Assembly: GCF_039555535.1 (NCBI RefSeq)
Contig: NZ_CP154630.1
Coordinates: 571,001-635,000 of the forward strand
Reading direction: 5' to 3'
Origin: Stenotrophomonas maltophilia
GTDB taxonomy: Bacteria > Pseudomonadota > Gammaproteobacteria > Xanthomonadales > Xanthomonadaceae
DNA: 64,000 bases
The notes below the pieces were generated by a model that saw nothing but the letters and a program-made list of their open reading frames with translations, searched no databases and was not told where the DNA came from. This document shows, one piece after another, positions 15,286 to 24,927 of the stretch. The translations under genes were made by a program, and so were the position numbers. Within the stretch, counting starts at the first letter, position 1; every line of letters begins with the position of its first letter.

Positions 15286-16739
15286 GATTCCCCATCCCCT
15301 CGCAGCATCTGCCGAAGGTCCTCCCGGAACAGCCGATAGCCGGCCTCGCGGCGGGCATCATCGCCCTGCCGGAGCACCCACGCCGGATGAACGGTGGCAT
15401 AGCCGCGGGTGCCGTCCTGCAGCGTATGCCAGCGTCCACGGTCGTGCGACAGATTGAAATCCCGGCCAAAGACCGAGGCTGCCGCGGTTGCGCCCAGGCA
15501 GACGATGATCTGCGGCCGCACCCGCGCGATCTCGCCCATCAGCCACGGCCGGCAGGCCTGGATGTGGCGGCTTTCCGGACGCTTGTGCAGCCGGATCCTG
15601 CCGCGGCGCTCATGGTGGAAGTGCTTTACCGCATTGGTCAGGTACAGCGCGGCGCGATCGATTCCCAGCTCAGCCAGGGCACGGTCCAGCAGCTGGCCAG
15701 CCGGGCCGGCGAACGGCTGGCCGCGCAGATCCTCGGTATCACCCGGCTGCTCGCCGATCACCATCACCCGCGCATTGGCCGGCCCTTGGCCGAACACCGC
15801 CTGCGTGGCGGTCTCCCACAGCGGGCACTGGCGGCAGGCGCTGGCCTGCTGTCGCAGCGTCTGAAGGCTGCCGGTATCGGGGGGCGCCGACGCAGCATCC
15901 CCACGCATGGGAATCCTGCGCTGCGGTGCCTGCGCTGGCCGGTCATGCATTTCCTGCACGCGATCGCCCGCATCGCGCACCAGGCGCGGCAGCAGCTGCG
16001 CCTCGGGCAGGTGGCGCCAGTACTTGACCGGCATCTCCTGCATCATCATCCGGGTGTTGAGCCGCGCGGGATTGAAGATGCTGGCGTAATAGGTCTGCCA
16101 CAGGGCCTCGCGCGCATCCTCGGCCGGGGCGTCCTCGCGTCGTGCGCCGGGGCCGAACGCCAGTGCCTGCCCATCCCATGCCACGCTGCGTGACGGTGTC
16201 AGGATAGCCCAGCGCATGCCGGTGAAGCGGCGCGCGAAGAACGGCGCCACCCGATCGACGATGTGATGCTGTGGTTCGAACCACGCGATGAACGCCTCGG
16301 GCTGGCCGGGGACTTCGCGGAAGCGCACGAACGCCTTCATCTTGTGGGTATCGCGGCGAACGGCCTGGGCGAGCGCGGTTGCGCGCAGCACGTCGGCATC
16401 GGCGGGATTGGACAGCACCGAGCGCTCGCCATGGGTGATGCGCCACAGCAGCCGGTACAACAGGGCCATGCGCTGCATATCGCGGTGGCACAGGCAGGTG
16501 GCCGCCAGTTCAAGGAAGTCGCGCGGTACGTTCGGCACGCCGGCATCGGCCAGCACGGGCGCGGAGCTGACCGCCGGCGCATCCAGCAGTGATGCGTCGC
16601 TGCCCTCCAGCCAGTCCAGCTGTTCCGGTGCGATGCCGCGCAACAGGGCATCGCGCGCGCCGTTGCGCCAGGCCTCCAGCGACCACGGCGGGTCCACCCG
16701 CAGCGACCAGCGCTGCGTGTCAGGCTGACGGTAGGGCAT
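15243..16739 (-). CDS. DUF4130-UdgX fusion: uracil-DNA glycosylase family protein
   Basis: A 498-residue fusion. The N-terminal part (about 1-275) matches the DUF4130/TIGR03915-type domain that accompanies a radical-SAM protein. The C-terminal part (about 290-498) is a UdgX-type family 4 glycosylase: iron-sulfur cysteines C302, C305, C396 and C414, catalytic motif GEQPGD (329-334), His in the RIRLHK loop at 385, and HPAW near 451. In mycobacterial UdgX the equivalent His becomes covalently joined to the abasic sugar after uracil removal. The gene overlaps the upstream radical-SAM gene by 20 bases. Its last residues come from a REP element, so the natural C-terminus may be altered. Confidence 0.88.
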   Translation of the reverse strand: MPYRQPDTQRWSLRVDPPWSLEAWRNGARDALLRGIAPEQLDWLEGSDASLLDAPAVSSAPVLADAGVPNVPRDFLELAATCLCHRDMQRMALLYRLLWRITHGERSVLSNPADADVLRATALAQAVRRDTHKMKAFVRFREVPGQPEAFIAWFEPQHHIVDRVAPFFARRFTGMRWAILTPSRSVAWDGQALAFGPGARREDAPAEDAREALWQTYYASIFNPARLNTRMMMQEMPVKYWRHLPEAQLLPRLVRDAGDRVQEMHDRPAQAPQRRIPMRGDAASAPPDTGSLQTLRQQASACRQCPLWETATQAVFGQGPANARVMVIGEQPGDTEDLRGQPFAGPAGQLLDRALAELGIDRAALYLTNAVKHFHHERRGRIRLHKRPESRHIQACRPWLMGEIARVRPQIIVCLGATAAASVFGRDFNLSHDRGRWHTLQDGTRGYATVHPAWVLRQGDDARREAGYRLFREDLRQMLRGDGESAGHGPALPRAGDR

Positions 16740-18003
16740 CGAACAGCGATCCCTGACGGGGCGGTGGGGCCAATTGGGCGCGCAGCGCAGCCGGATCGTC
16801 CAGCGCCCTGCGCGGGTGGTGGTCGGCCAGCAGCACGAACGGTAGCAGTTTGCTCATCGGCGCCTTCAGGCGGGCGATGTCCGCCACGCGCAGGCGCCCG
16901 TGCCGGCGCGCCATCAGCACGCGCTCTGCATTGCGCACGCCCAGCCCGGGTACGCGCAGCAGCATTTCCTTCGGCGCGCGGTTGAGATCCACGGGGAAGC
17001 GTTCTGGGTGGCGGATCGCCCAGGCCATCTTGGGGTCGATATCCAGGTCGAGCATGCCGTCCTGGGTGGTGTCGGTAATCTCATCCACGCCGTAGCCGTA
17101 GAAGCGCAGCAGCCAGTCAGCCTGGTAAAGGCGATGTTCGCGCTGCAGCGGTGGCGGCTGCAGTGGCAGCTGCCGGCTGGCGTCCGGAATCGGGCTGAAC
17201 GCGGAGTAGTAGACCCGGCGCATGCGGTAGTTGCCGTACAGACTCTCGGCGCTTGCCAGGATCTGCTGGTCGTTCGCCCCGTCCGCGCCGACGATCATCT
17301 GCGTGCTCTGCCCGGCCGGGGCGAAACGGGGAGGGCGCGGGCGTGCGACGCGGCTTGCAGTCGGCGCCACCGCGGCGGGGGCCTTGCGTGCCTCCTTGGC
17401 TTCCTCGATGCGCCAGCGCAGCTCGCCCATCGCACCGCGGATCGACTGTACGGTTTTCTCCGGTGCCAGCGCGCTCAGCCCGGCTTCGGTGGGCAGCTCC
17501 ACGTTGATCGACAGCCGGTCGGCGTAGCGCCCGGCGCTGGCCAGCAGTTCCGGCGACGCTTCGGGAATGGTCTTGAGGTGGATGTAGCCGGCAAAGCGGT
17601 GTTCCTCGCGCAGGCGCCGGGCGACCTCCACCATCTGCTCCATCGTGTAGTCCGCATTGCGGATGATGCCGCTGGAGAGGAACAGGCCTTCGATGTAGTT
17701 GCGTTTGTAGAAATCCAGGGTCAGCGCGACCACCTCGTCCACGCTGAAACGCGCGCGGGCCACATTGCTGGACACGCGATTGACGCAATAGGCGCAGTCG
17801 TAGACGCAGAAGTTGGTCAGCAGGATCTTCAGCAGCGATACGCAGCGGCCATCCGGCGTGTAGCTGTGGCAGATGCCCATGCCTTCGGTGCTGCCGATGC
17901 CGCCGCTGGCGCGTGAGTCGCGCTTGCCCGAGCCGCTGGAGGCGCAGGAGGCATCGTACTTGGCGGCGTCAGCCAGGATGGCAAGCTTGCGGATGGTTTC
18001 CAT
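16720..18003 (-). CDS. Radical-SAM protein linked to UdgX (putative DNA modification/repair)
   Basis: A 427-residue radical-SAM enzyme of the family called putative DNA modification/repair radical SAM protein (TIGR03916 type). The cluster motif CVYDCAYC (C66, C70, C73) binds the 4Fe-4S centre. A Pro/Ala-rich linker lies near 208-235, and a helix-hairpin-helix DNA-binding segment near the C-terminus reads LLRVPGLGVRNAERVL. The substrate is not known. Its stop overlaps the DUF4130-UdgX start by 20 bases, so both products are probably made together. The pair is the best candidate in the window for an enzymatic system of unknown chemistry. Confidence 0.88.
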   Translation of the reverse strand: METIRKLAILADAAKYDASCASSGSGKRDSRASGGIGSTEGMGICHSYTPDGRCVSLLKILLTNFCVYDCAYCVNRVSSNVARARFSVDEVVALTLDFYKRNYIEGLFLSSGIIRNADYTMEQMVEVARRLREEHRFAGYIHLKTIPEASPELLASAGRYADRLSINVELPTEAGLSALAPEKTVQSIRGAMGELRWRIEEAKEARKAPAAVAPTASRVARPRPPRFAPAGQSTQMIVGADGANDQQILASAESLYGNYRMRRVYYSAFSPIPDASRQLPLQPPPLQREHRLYQADWLLRFYGYGVDEITDTTQDGMLDLDIDPKMAWAIRHPERFPVDLNRAPKEMLLRVPGLGVRNAERVLMARRHGRLRVADIARLKAPMSKLLPFVLLADHHPRRALDDPAALRAQLAPPPRQGSLFDALPSA

Positions 18004-18065
18004 TGCGGAAACCTACGGATGAGCGGTCTCAATGGATGAGATCGGCCCTGAATCCTTCAGGCTTG

Positions 18066-18088
18066 CGCCGGGCATGGCCCGGCGCTAC
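18066..18088. repeat. SMAG REP
   Basis: A 23-base palindrome that reads GTAGCGCCGGGCCATGCCCG on the minus strand, between the pilU stop and the radical-SAM start. It separates two minus-strand genes and may limit read-through. Confidence 0.85.
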
Positions 18089-18111
18089 CGGTGTCGAAAG
18101 AGCTGCGCGGA

Positions 18112-19239
18112 TCAGAACCCGTGGGTGATGCTTGGCGCGCCCGCAGAGAAATCCGCGTAGGGATCGTGCTCGCCGCTGCTGCCTTCGGACAGGCGGAACT
18201 TCAGCGCCAGGCCGTCGCGCGAGTCGGCGGCGCGCAGCGCTTCCTCCTGCTCGATGGTGCCGGCCTTGGCCAGCCGGAACAGGCACTGGTCGAAACTCTC
18301 CATGCCCTCTTCCAGGGATGCTTCCATCGCCGCCTTGATCTCGTGCACCTGGCCGCGACGCAGCAGGTCGCGGATCATCGGCGTGTTGAGCAGCACTTCG
18401 GTGGCCGGCAGGCGACGGCCTTCCTTGTTCTTCACCAGGCGCTGGCTGATCACCGCGCGCAGGTTCAGCGCCAGGTTCATCAGCACGTTCTTGTGCGCGC
18501 TTTCCGGGAAGAAGTTGAGGATGCGCTCGATGGTCTGGTCGGCGTTGTTGGAGTGCAGGGTGGCCAGGCACAGGTGGCCGGTCTCGGCGAAGGCGATCGC
18601 CGCCTCCATTGTTTCCGCGTCCAGGATCTCGCCGATCAGGATCACGTCCGGCGCTTCACGCATCGCGTTCTTCAGCGCGTTGTGGAAGGCATGGGTGTCC
18701 AGCCCGACCTCGCGCTGGTTGACGATCGACATCTTGTGCTTGTGCAGGTACTCGATCGGGTCCTCGATGGTGAGGATGTGACCGGTGGTGGTGCTGTTGC
18801 GGTGGTCGATCATCGATGCCAGCGAGGTGGACTTGCCCGAGCCGGTGGACCCCACCACCAGCACCAGCCCACGCGGGGTCATGATGACGTCCTTCAGCAC
18901 CTGCGGCAGGTTCAGCTCTTCGATGCTCGGAATCCGGCTGCGGATGGCGCGGATGACCATGCCGACTTCACCGCGCTGCTTGAACACATTGACGCGGAAA
19001 CGACCGGCATCGGGCAGGGCGATGGCCATGTTGAGTTCCAGCTCGCGCTCGAACTGCGGTACCTGGCCTTCGTCCATCAGCGAGTAGGCGATCTTCTTGA
19101 CCATGCCCGGCGGCAGGCCGGTGTTGCCCAGCGGATAGAGCTTCCCCTCGATCTTGATGTAGACCGGTGCCCCGGTGGTCAGAAACATGTCCGAAGCGTT
19201 CTTTTCGGTCATCAGCTTCAGGAAGTAGCCGATATCCAT
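18112..19239 (-). CDS. pilU: Type IV pilus retraction ATPase PilU
   Basis: A hexameric ATPase assisting PilT in pilus retraction at the inner membrane. The 375 residues match PilU length. Walker A is GSTGSGKST (130-138), the Walker B/Asp-box region is LIGEILDAETM (about 201-211), and ETGHLCLATLHSNNADQ and INFFP-like LNFFPESAHK follow. The Arg usually found in GE-R-D is Leu206. GGGGAAAA lies about eight bases upstream of the ATG; the frame upstream is a shadow of the divergent genes. PilT, which is often adjacent, is not found here. Confidence 0.92.
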   Translation of the reverse strand: MDIGYFLKLMTEKNASDMFLTTGAPVYIKIEGKLYPLGNTGLPPGMVKKIAYSLMDEGQVPQFERELELNMAIALPDAGRFRVNVFKQRGEVGMVIRAIRSRIPSIEELNLPQVLKDVIMTPRGLVLVVGSTGSGKSTSLASMIDHRNSTTTGHILTIEDPIEYLHKHKMSIVNQREVGLDTHAFHNALKNAMREAPDVILIGEILDAETMEAAIAFAETGHLCLATLHSNNADQTIERILNFFPESAHKNVLMNLALNLRAVISQRLVKNKEGRRLPATEVLLNTPMIRDLLRRGQVHEIKAAMEASLEEGMESFDQCLFRLAKAGTIEQEEALRAADSRDGLALKFRLSEGSSGEHDPYADFSAGAPSITHGF

Positions 19240-19336
19240 TGCGAATTTTCCCCAACGAAACGGCCGACGCCCGTTGCCAGCACGGTGTCGGCTTGACGAC
19301 AATGGCCGTGAACCGACAACCGGTACGGCCTCCCCA

Positions 19337-19726
19337 ATGAAACGACTTAGCTTCGCACGAATGCGCCACAGCCTGTATGTGATGGCGTTTGCATTCGCAC
19401 TGTCTGCCCCCGCCTGGGCGCAGGATGGCGCGATGGAACTGGCCCAGGCCCGGCAGGCGGTCGACAAGGCCACCCAGGCCGATGCCGACCAGTACGCCCC
19501 GGACCTGATCGGGCTGGCCCGGCAGGGGCTGGAGCAGGCCCAGCGCGCCGCCGGCGACCGCCGCGAGCGCAAGAACGCCCCGGCAATGGCCCTGCGTGCC
19601 GCCGCCGATGCCGACCTGGCCCGCGTGCGCAGCGAGGAAGCCACCGTGACCGCCCAGCTGCAGCTGCGCCGCAACGAGGTCAACCAGCTGCAACGCCAGC
19701 TGTCGACCGGGGAGGATCGCCGGTGA
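19337..19726 (+). CDS. Secreted DUF4398-type protein
   Basis: A 129-residue exported protein with a signal peptide (about 1-34, ending APAWAQ) and an Ala/Gln/Arg-rich helical domain of DUF4398 type (MELAQARQAVDKATQADADQ). The start could also be the ATG eight codons on; the first is used because it gives a basic n-region. It diverges from pilU and overlaps the next gene (GTGA). The pair probably forms a periplasmic or outer-membrane complex; function is unknown. Confidence 0.8.
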   Translation: MKRLSFARMRHSLYVMAFAFALSAPAWAQDGAMELAQARQAVDKATQADADQYAPDLIGLARQGLEQAQRAAGDRRERKNAPAMALRAAADADLARVRSEEATVTAQLQLRRNEVNQLQRQLSTGEDRR

Positions 19727-20607
19727 AGCCGATGACTGCCGCAACCCTGGCCGCGCTGCTGGCGCTGCCTACGCTGGCCGTGGCCGCTGACAACCCGATG
19801 GTGGCGCAGCTGAGCCAGCGCCTGATGGCCATCCAGGCCAACCCGGATACCGCTGAGCTGGGCGCCTTCGAGCGCATGCAGGCCCAGCAGGCCATCGCCA
19901 CCCTGGACAAGGCCAAGCGCCGCGACCAGGAACTGGCCACCTACCTGGCCGAGCGCCGGGTGGAGATCGCCGAGACGGCCGTGCGTACCGCGCTGGCCGC
20001 CCGCGAGGTCGACCGCCTGGAGCGGACCCGCAGCGACCTGCTGATCGAGGCCAGCCGCCGCGACGCCGCGCGCGCCCGCCAGGAGGCCGAACAGCTGCGC
20101 ATGCAGGCACAGATGCAGGCCGAGGAGGCTGAACGCCTGCGCCAGGCCGCCGAGGCCGAAACCCTGGCCCGCCAGGACGCCGAGAACGCCCTGACCAGCG
20201 TGGCTGGCAAGCAGCAGCAGCGCCTCAGCGCTGCCCAGCAGAACGCCGCCAAGCTGGCCCGCGAGGAAGCCGAGCTGGTGTCCGGTCAGAAGCTGCCGGG
20301 CTCGAAGTTCGATGGCCGCGGCGAGGTCTTCACCTTCCGTGGCGATGCGTTTGCCGCCGGCGCCTCCAGCCTGTCCGGCGGCGCCCGCAACCAGGCCAAG
20401 GCGTTGGCCGAATACCTGAACATCGGCAAGAAGGGCCGCCTGCGCATCGAGGCGTACGACAGTGCCAATGGCGTGGGCCAGAAGCGTGCCGAGGCCCTGC
20501 GTGACGCGCTGGTTGCTGCGGGGGTCGCGAGCAACCGGATCCAGCTCGCCGGAAAGAAGGCGGCCTCCACCCAGGCACGTTCGGCCGAGGTCATCATCGC
20601 CCCGTAA
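19723..20607 (+). CDS. OmpA-domain protein with coiled coil
   Basis: A 294-residue exported protein: signal peptide (about 1-22, LAVAAD), a long Ala/Glu/Arg coiled coil (about 50-185), then an OmpA C-like domain (about 200-294, FRGDAFAAGASSLSGGARNQ onward and IEAYDSANGVGQKRAEALRD) expected to hold peptidoglycan. It starts at a GTG that overlaps the previous stop, with GGGGAGG upstream. A terminator follows. Together with the preceding gene it looks like an envelope spacer pair. The exact role is unknown. Confidence 0.85.
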   Translation: MKPMTAATLAALLALPTLAVAADNPMVAQLSQRLMAIQANPDTAELGAFERMQAQQAIATLDKAKRRDQELATYLAERRVEIAETAVRTALAAREVDRLERTRSDLLIEASRRDAARARQEAEQLRMQAQMQAEEAERLRQAAEAETLARQDAENALTSVAGKQQQRLSAAQQNAAKLAREEAELVSGQKLPGSKFDGRGEVFTFRGDAFAAGASSLSGGARNQAKALAEYLNIGKKGRLRIEAYDSANGVGQKRAEALRDALVAAGVASNRIQLAGKKAASTQARSAEVIIAP

Positions 20608-20651
20608 TTGCTTGATATCGTTTGTTTTTCGTTGTGATGAGCATTCAGCCT

Positions 20652-20682
20652 GAACCCCGCCCCGGCGGGGTTCGGTCTTTTT
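20652..20682 (+). terminator. Rho-independent terminator
   Basis: A ten-base perfect stem GAACCCCGCC/GGCGGGGTTC with a CC loop, followed by GGTCTTTTT. It ends the two-gene DUF4398/OmpA operon. Confidence 0.9.
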
Positions 20683-20876
20683 GACGCAGGGGTCTTGTAC
20701 CCCGCCTTGAGCAGGCGTAGGGTCAATCGTCCGGGACGCAATGCCGCGGACCGGACGATGGGAGGGCCGGGCCGATGCAAGCAGGGCGCGAACCGCAGCA
20801 GATCGACGTGCGCAGGCCAGTGCCGCAGGTCGTTGCAGGCGTCCAGGTGGCCATCGACCGGCGCTCCTCCATGAAC

Positions 20877-20905
20877 AACGCCCCGTGCCTTGTGGCCGGG
20901 GCGTT
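20877..20905 (+). other. Stem-loop in the leader of the YdcH-like gene
   Basis: Arms AACGCCCC/GGGGCGTT with an inner GCC/GGC pairing, 26 bases before the start codon and close to the ribosome site. It lacks a T run, so it may affect translation or mRNA stability instead of ending transcription. Confidence 0.5.
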
Positions 20906-20931
20906 CGTGTATCTGTCGAAGGAGGTCCATC

Positions 20932-21168
20932 ATGTTTGAAGATCAGCCCCAGAGCGAGATCGACGCACGTCGCGCGCGTGATCCGGAGTTCAGGGCACTC
21001 CATGACCAGCACCGCAAGTTGAACAAGAAGTGCATGGACGCGGAGTTGGGCGTACTCCCGATCGATGATGTCACCCTGGGTCGCATGAAGCGCGAGAAGC
21101 TGCTGGCCAAGCAACGACTTCTGCGAATGTACGAAACACCGCTCCCAACGACGTCCCCCACGCTTTGA
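20932..21168 (+). CDS. YdcH/DUF465 family small protein
   Basis: A 78-residue, charged, helical cytoplasmic protein. The segment DPEFRALHDQHRKLNKKCMDAE and the later LKREKLLAKQRL-like stretch (MKREKLLAKQRLLRMY) match the DUF465/YdcH pattern, whose function is unknown. GAAGGAGG lies six bases before the ATG, which decides the start against an upstream in-frame ATG at 20890. A perfect hairpin (GTCACGCC/GGCGTGAC, 21177-21198) follows the stop. Confidence 0.85.
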   Translation: MFEDQPQSEIDARRARDPEFRALHDQHRKLNKKCMDAELGVLPIDDVTLGRMKREKLLAKQRLLRMYETPLPTTSPTL

Positions 21169-21469
21169 CGCACCCCGTCACGCCCGGAACGGCGTGACCC
21201 GGCCATCGATGGCCCCCGCCGGGCGCTCCTGCCCCGGCATCGCGGTACCGCCGATGAGGCGGCCGCGCCAAGGCACCACAGGCAGTGGTGCCTTGGCCTG
21301 CAGGCACCACTCACCGATGCGGGCGGTACCGGTCTCCTCGTCGATCCGGGGCCGTCCGCATCTCTTTTTGCGGGCTTGTGGCCCGTCTCCGCGCCGACCT
21401 GACATTCATCGCCATCCGACGGATAATCACCGGTCCGGCCCTCCGCGGCGCGAACCGAAAGTCCTCCGA
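21169..21469. other. Intergenic region with nested palindromes; possible small reverse ORF
   Basis: About 300 bases. Besides the hairpin at 21177-21198 there is a 12-base perfect stem (21268-21296) nested in a nine-base one (21244-21252 with 21322-21330). A 75-residue reverse frame (21178-21405, starting MSGRRGDGP) crosses it; it has no recognised family and could be chance. The cbs promoter should lie at the right end. Confidence 0.45.
21244..21330. repeat. Nested palindrome
   Basis: Inner arms CCAAGGCACCAC/GTGGTGCCTTGG with a five-base loop; outer arms GGTACCGCC/GGCGGTACC almost symmetric about the same centre. It resembles an element with selected folding, in the leader region before cbs. 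Confidence 0.55.
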
Positions 21470-22840
<1,371 letters not shown>

Positions 22841-22963
22841 GCCGTTGATCGCAGACGTTCGCTGCTGAATCCCGGTTTATCCGCGTCAAAGGTCGTTAAG
22901 GCCGCGCTGATAGACTTCCGCACCTTCGACGGCGCCGAGCTTCGGCGCCCCTCAGGAAAGAAC

Positions 22964-24148
22964 ATGTCCAACGCTACTTCCCAGGATCGCGCCCTGGCCC
23001 TGGCCACGCTGGCCATCCACGGCGGCCAGTCGCCCGACCCCAGCACCGGCGCGGTGATGCCGCCGATCTACGCCACCTCGACCTATGCGCAGTCCAGCCC
23101 GGGCGCGCACCAGGGCTTCGAGTACTCGCGTACCCACAACCCGACCCGCTTCGCCTACGAGCGCTGCGTGGCGTCGCTGGAAGGCGGCACCCGCGGTTTT
23201 GCCTTCGCTTCGGGCATGGCGGCCAGCTCGACCGTGATCGAGCTGCTGGACGCCGGCAGCCACGTGGTGGCGATGGATGACATCTACGGCGGCAGCTTCC
23301 GCCTGTTCGAGCGCGTGCGCCGCCGCACCGCCGGGCTGGATTTCAGCTTCGTCGACCTGACCGACCTGGCTGCGTTTGAAGCGTCCATCACGCCGAAGAC
23401 GAAGATGGTGTGGATCGAGACCCCGACCAACCCGATGCTGAAGATCGTGGACATCGCCGCTGTGGCCGCCATTGCCAAGCGCCATGGCCTGATCGTGGTG
23501 GTCGACAACACCTTCGCCTCGCCGATGCTGCAGCGCCCGCTGGAGCTGGGCGCGGACCTGGTCCTGCATTCGGCCACCAAGTACCTCAACGGCCACTCGG
23601 ACATGGTCGGTGGCATGGTGGTGGTTGGCGACAACGCCGAACTGGCCGAGCAGATGGCCTTCCTGCAGAACTCGGTGGGTGGCGTGCAGGGCCCGTTCGA
23701 CAGCTTCCTGGCCCTGCGCGGCCTGAAGACCCTGCCGCTGCGCATGAAGGCCCACTGCGCCAACGCGCTGGCCCTGGCCCAGTGGCTGGAAAAGCACCCG
23801 GCGGTGGAGAAGGTGATCTACCCGGGCCTGCCGTCGCACCCGCAGCATGAACTGGCCGGCAAGCAGATGGCTGGGTACGGCGGCATCGTCTCGATCGTGC
23901 TCAAGGGCGGTTTCGAGGCGGCCAAGCGTTTCTGCGAGAAGACCGAGCTGTTCACCCTGGCCGAATCGCTGGGCGGCGTTGAAAGCCTGGTCAACCACCC
24001 GGCGGTGATGACGCATGCGTCGATCCCGGTCGCGCGCCGCGAGCAGCTGGGCATCAGCGATGCACTGGTGCGGCTGAGCGTGGGTGTTGAGGATCTGGGG
24101 GATCTGCAGGTGGATCTGGAGCGGGCGCTGAGGGTTGCCTCTGTATGA
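22964..24148 (+). CDS. metB: Cystathionine gamma-lyase/synthase (MetB family)
   Basis: A 394-residue Cys/Met-metabolism PLP enzyme. PLP Lys206 is in SATKYLNGHSD; the substrate-side segments TYAQSSPGAHQGFEYSR and FAFASGMAA are typical. Next to a cystathionine beta-synthase gene it more likely acts as the gamma-lyase, although the locus name metB is conventional in Xanthomonas, where it marks the left border of the O-antigen locus. AGGAAAG lies seven bases before the ATG. Its stop overlaps the wzm start (ATGA), so the polysaccharide operon may receive read-through from it. Confidence 0.92.
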   Translation: MSNATSQDRALALATLAIHGGQSPDPSTGAVMPPIYATSTYAQSSPGAHQGFEYSRTHNPTRFAYERCVASLEGGTRGFAFASGMAASSTVIELLDAGSHVVAMDDIYGGSFRLFERVRRRTAGLDFSFVDLTDLAAFEASITPKTKMVWIETPTNPMLKIVDIAAVAAIAKRHGLIVVVDNTFASPMLQRPLELGADLVLHSATKYLNGHSDMVGGMVVVGDNAELAEQMAFLQNSVGGVQGPFDSFLALRGLKTLPLRMKAHCANALALAQWLEKHPAVEKVIYPGLPSHPQHELAGKQMAGYGGIVSIVLKGGFEAAKRFCEKTELFTLAESLGGVESLVNHPAVMTHASIPVARREQLGISDALVRLSVGVEDLGDLQVDLERALRVASV

Positions 24149-24927
24149 TGGGACGCCGCATCGAACTGATGTTGAGCCTGGCCGGCCGCGACATCAAGAC
24201 GAAGTACAAGCATTCGCTGCTGGGCGCGCTATGGGGCGTGCTTGTGCCGTTGATCATGCTTGGCATCTATACAGTGATCTTCGCCACCATCTTCAGTGCC
24301 AAGTGGAAAGGCATTGAAGTGCACAGCAAGGTCGACTACGCCGTGTTGCTGTTCATTGGCTTGATCGTCTACAACTTCTTTGCAGAATCATTGACGCGAG
24401 CACCTACGGCGGTTCTCAGCAATCCCAACCTGGTCAAGAAGGTAGTCTTCCCGTTGGAGGTACTGCCGCCCGTGGTGGTGTTGTCATCGCTGTACAACGC
24501 TGGTGTGGCCACGGTCGCGCTCGCGGTGTTCCTGGCCTTCAGCAGCTTTGGCCTCCATTGGCAGATGATCCTCCTGCCGGTCCTGATTCTGCCGTTGCTC
24601 ATGCTTACGATGGGCGTGGCCTATCTGTTCGCGTCTCTCGGGGTGTTCTTCCGCGATGTTGATCAGATTGCCGGATTGCTGGCGCGGGTGCTCCAGTACC
24701 TGACACCTGTGCTTTATCCATCGATCATTTTTCCCGATGTGATCGGCAAGTGGATGCGGCTGAGTCCGCTGGCTGTCTATGTCGAGCAGACCCGCGCGCT
24801 GATCGTGAGTGGCACATTGCCGGATTGGCCTTCCTATGGCTGGGCCGTCGCTTGGTCATTGGCCATTTTCTTCATTGGTTTCTGGTGGTTCCAGCGGACC
24901 CGGAGGGCGTTTGCCGATGTCGTCTGA
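24145..24927 (+). CDS. wzm: O-antigen ABC transporter permease Wzm
   Basis: Inner-membrane channel that exports undecaprenyl-linked O-polysaccharide. The 260 residues show about six membrane helices and the ABC-2 pattern: RDIKTKYKHSLLGALWGVLVPL at the N-terminus and VAYLFASLGVFFRDVDQI before the last helices. Start ATG at 24145 overlaps the metB stop; a second ATG follows directly. It overlaps wzt by 11 bases. Base composition becomes more AT-rich from here, in line with an exchangeable O-antigen locus. Confidence 0.93.
   Translation: MMGRRIELMLSLAGRDIKTKYKHSLLGALWGVLVPLIMLGIYTVIFATIFSAKWKGIEVHSKVDYAVLLFIGLIVYNFFAESLTRAPTAVLSNPNLVKKVVFPLEVLPPVVVLSSLYNAGVATVALAVFLAFSSFGLHWQMILLPVLILPLLMLTMGVAYLFASLGVFFRDVDQIAGLLARVLQYLTPVLYPSIIFPDVIGKWMRLSPLAVYVEQTRALIVSGTLPDWPSYGWAVAWSLAIFFIGFWWFQRTRRAFADVV

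Larger units (their letters stand above)
20608..20931. other. Intergenic region with terminator and leader hairpin
   Basis: About 320 bases. It contains the rho-independent terminator at 20652-20682 and a stem-loop at 20877-20905 just before the YdcH-like gene. Nothing else is recognised; a long reverse ORF across it is a shadow. Confidence 0.6.

Noticed and set aside
18112..21114. 1000-residue frame containing PilU
   Set aside because: The frame is open upstream of 19239 only because it is antisense to the DUF4398/OmpA genes; PilU starts at 19239.
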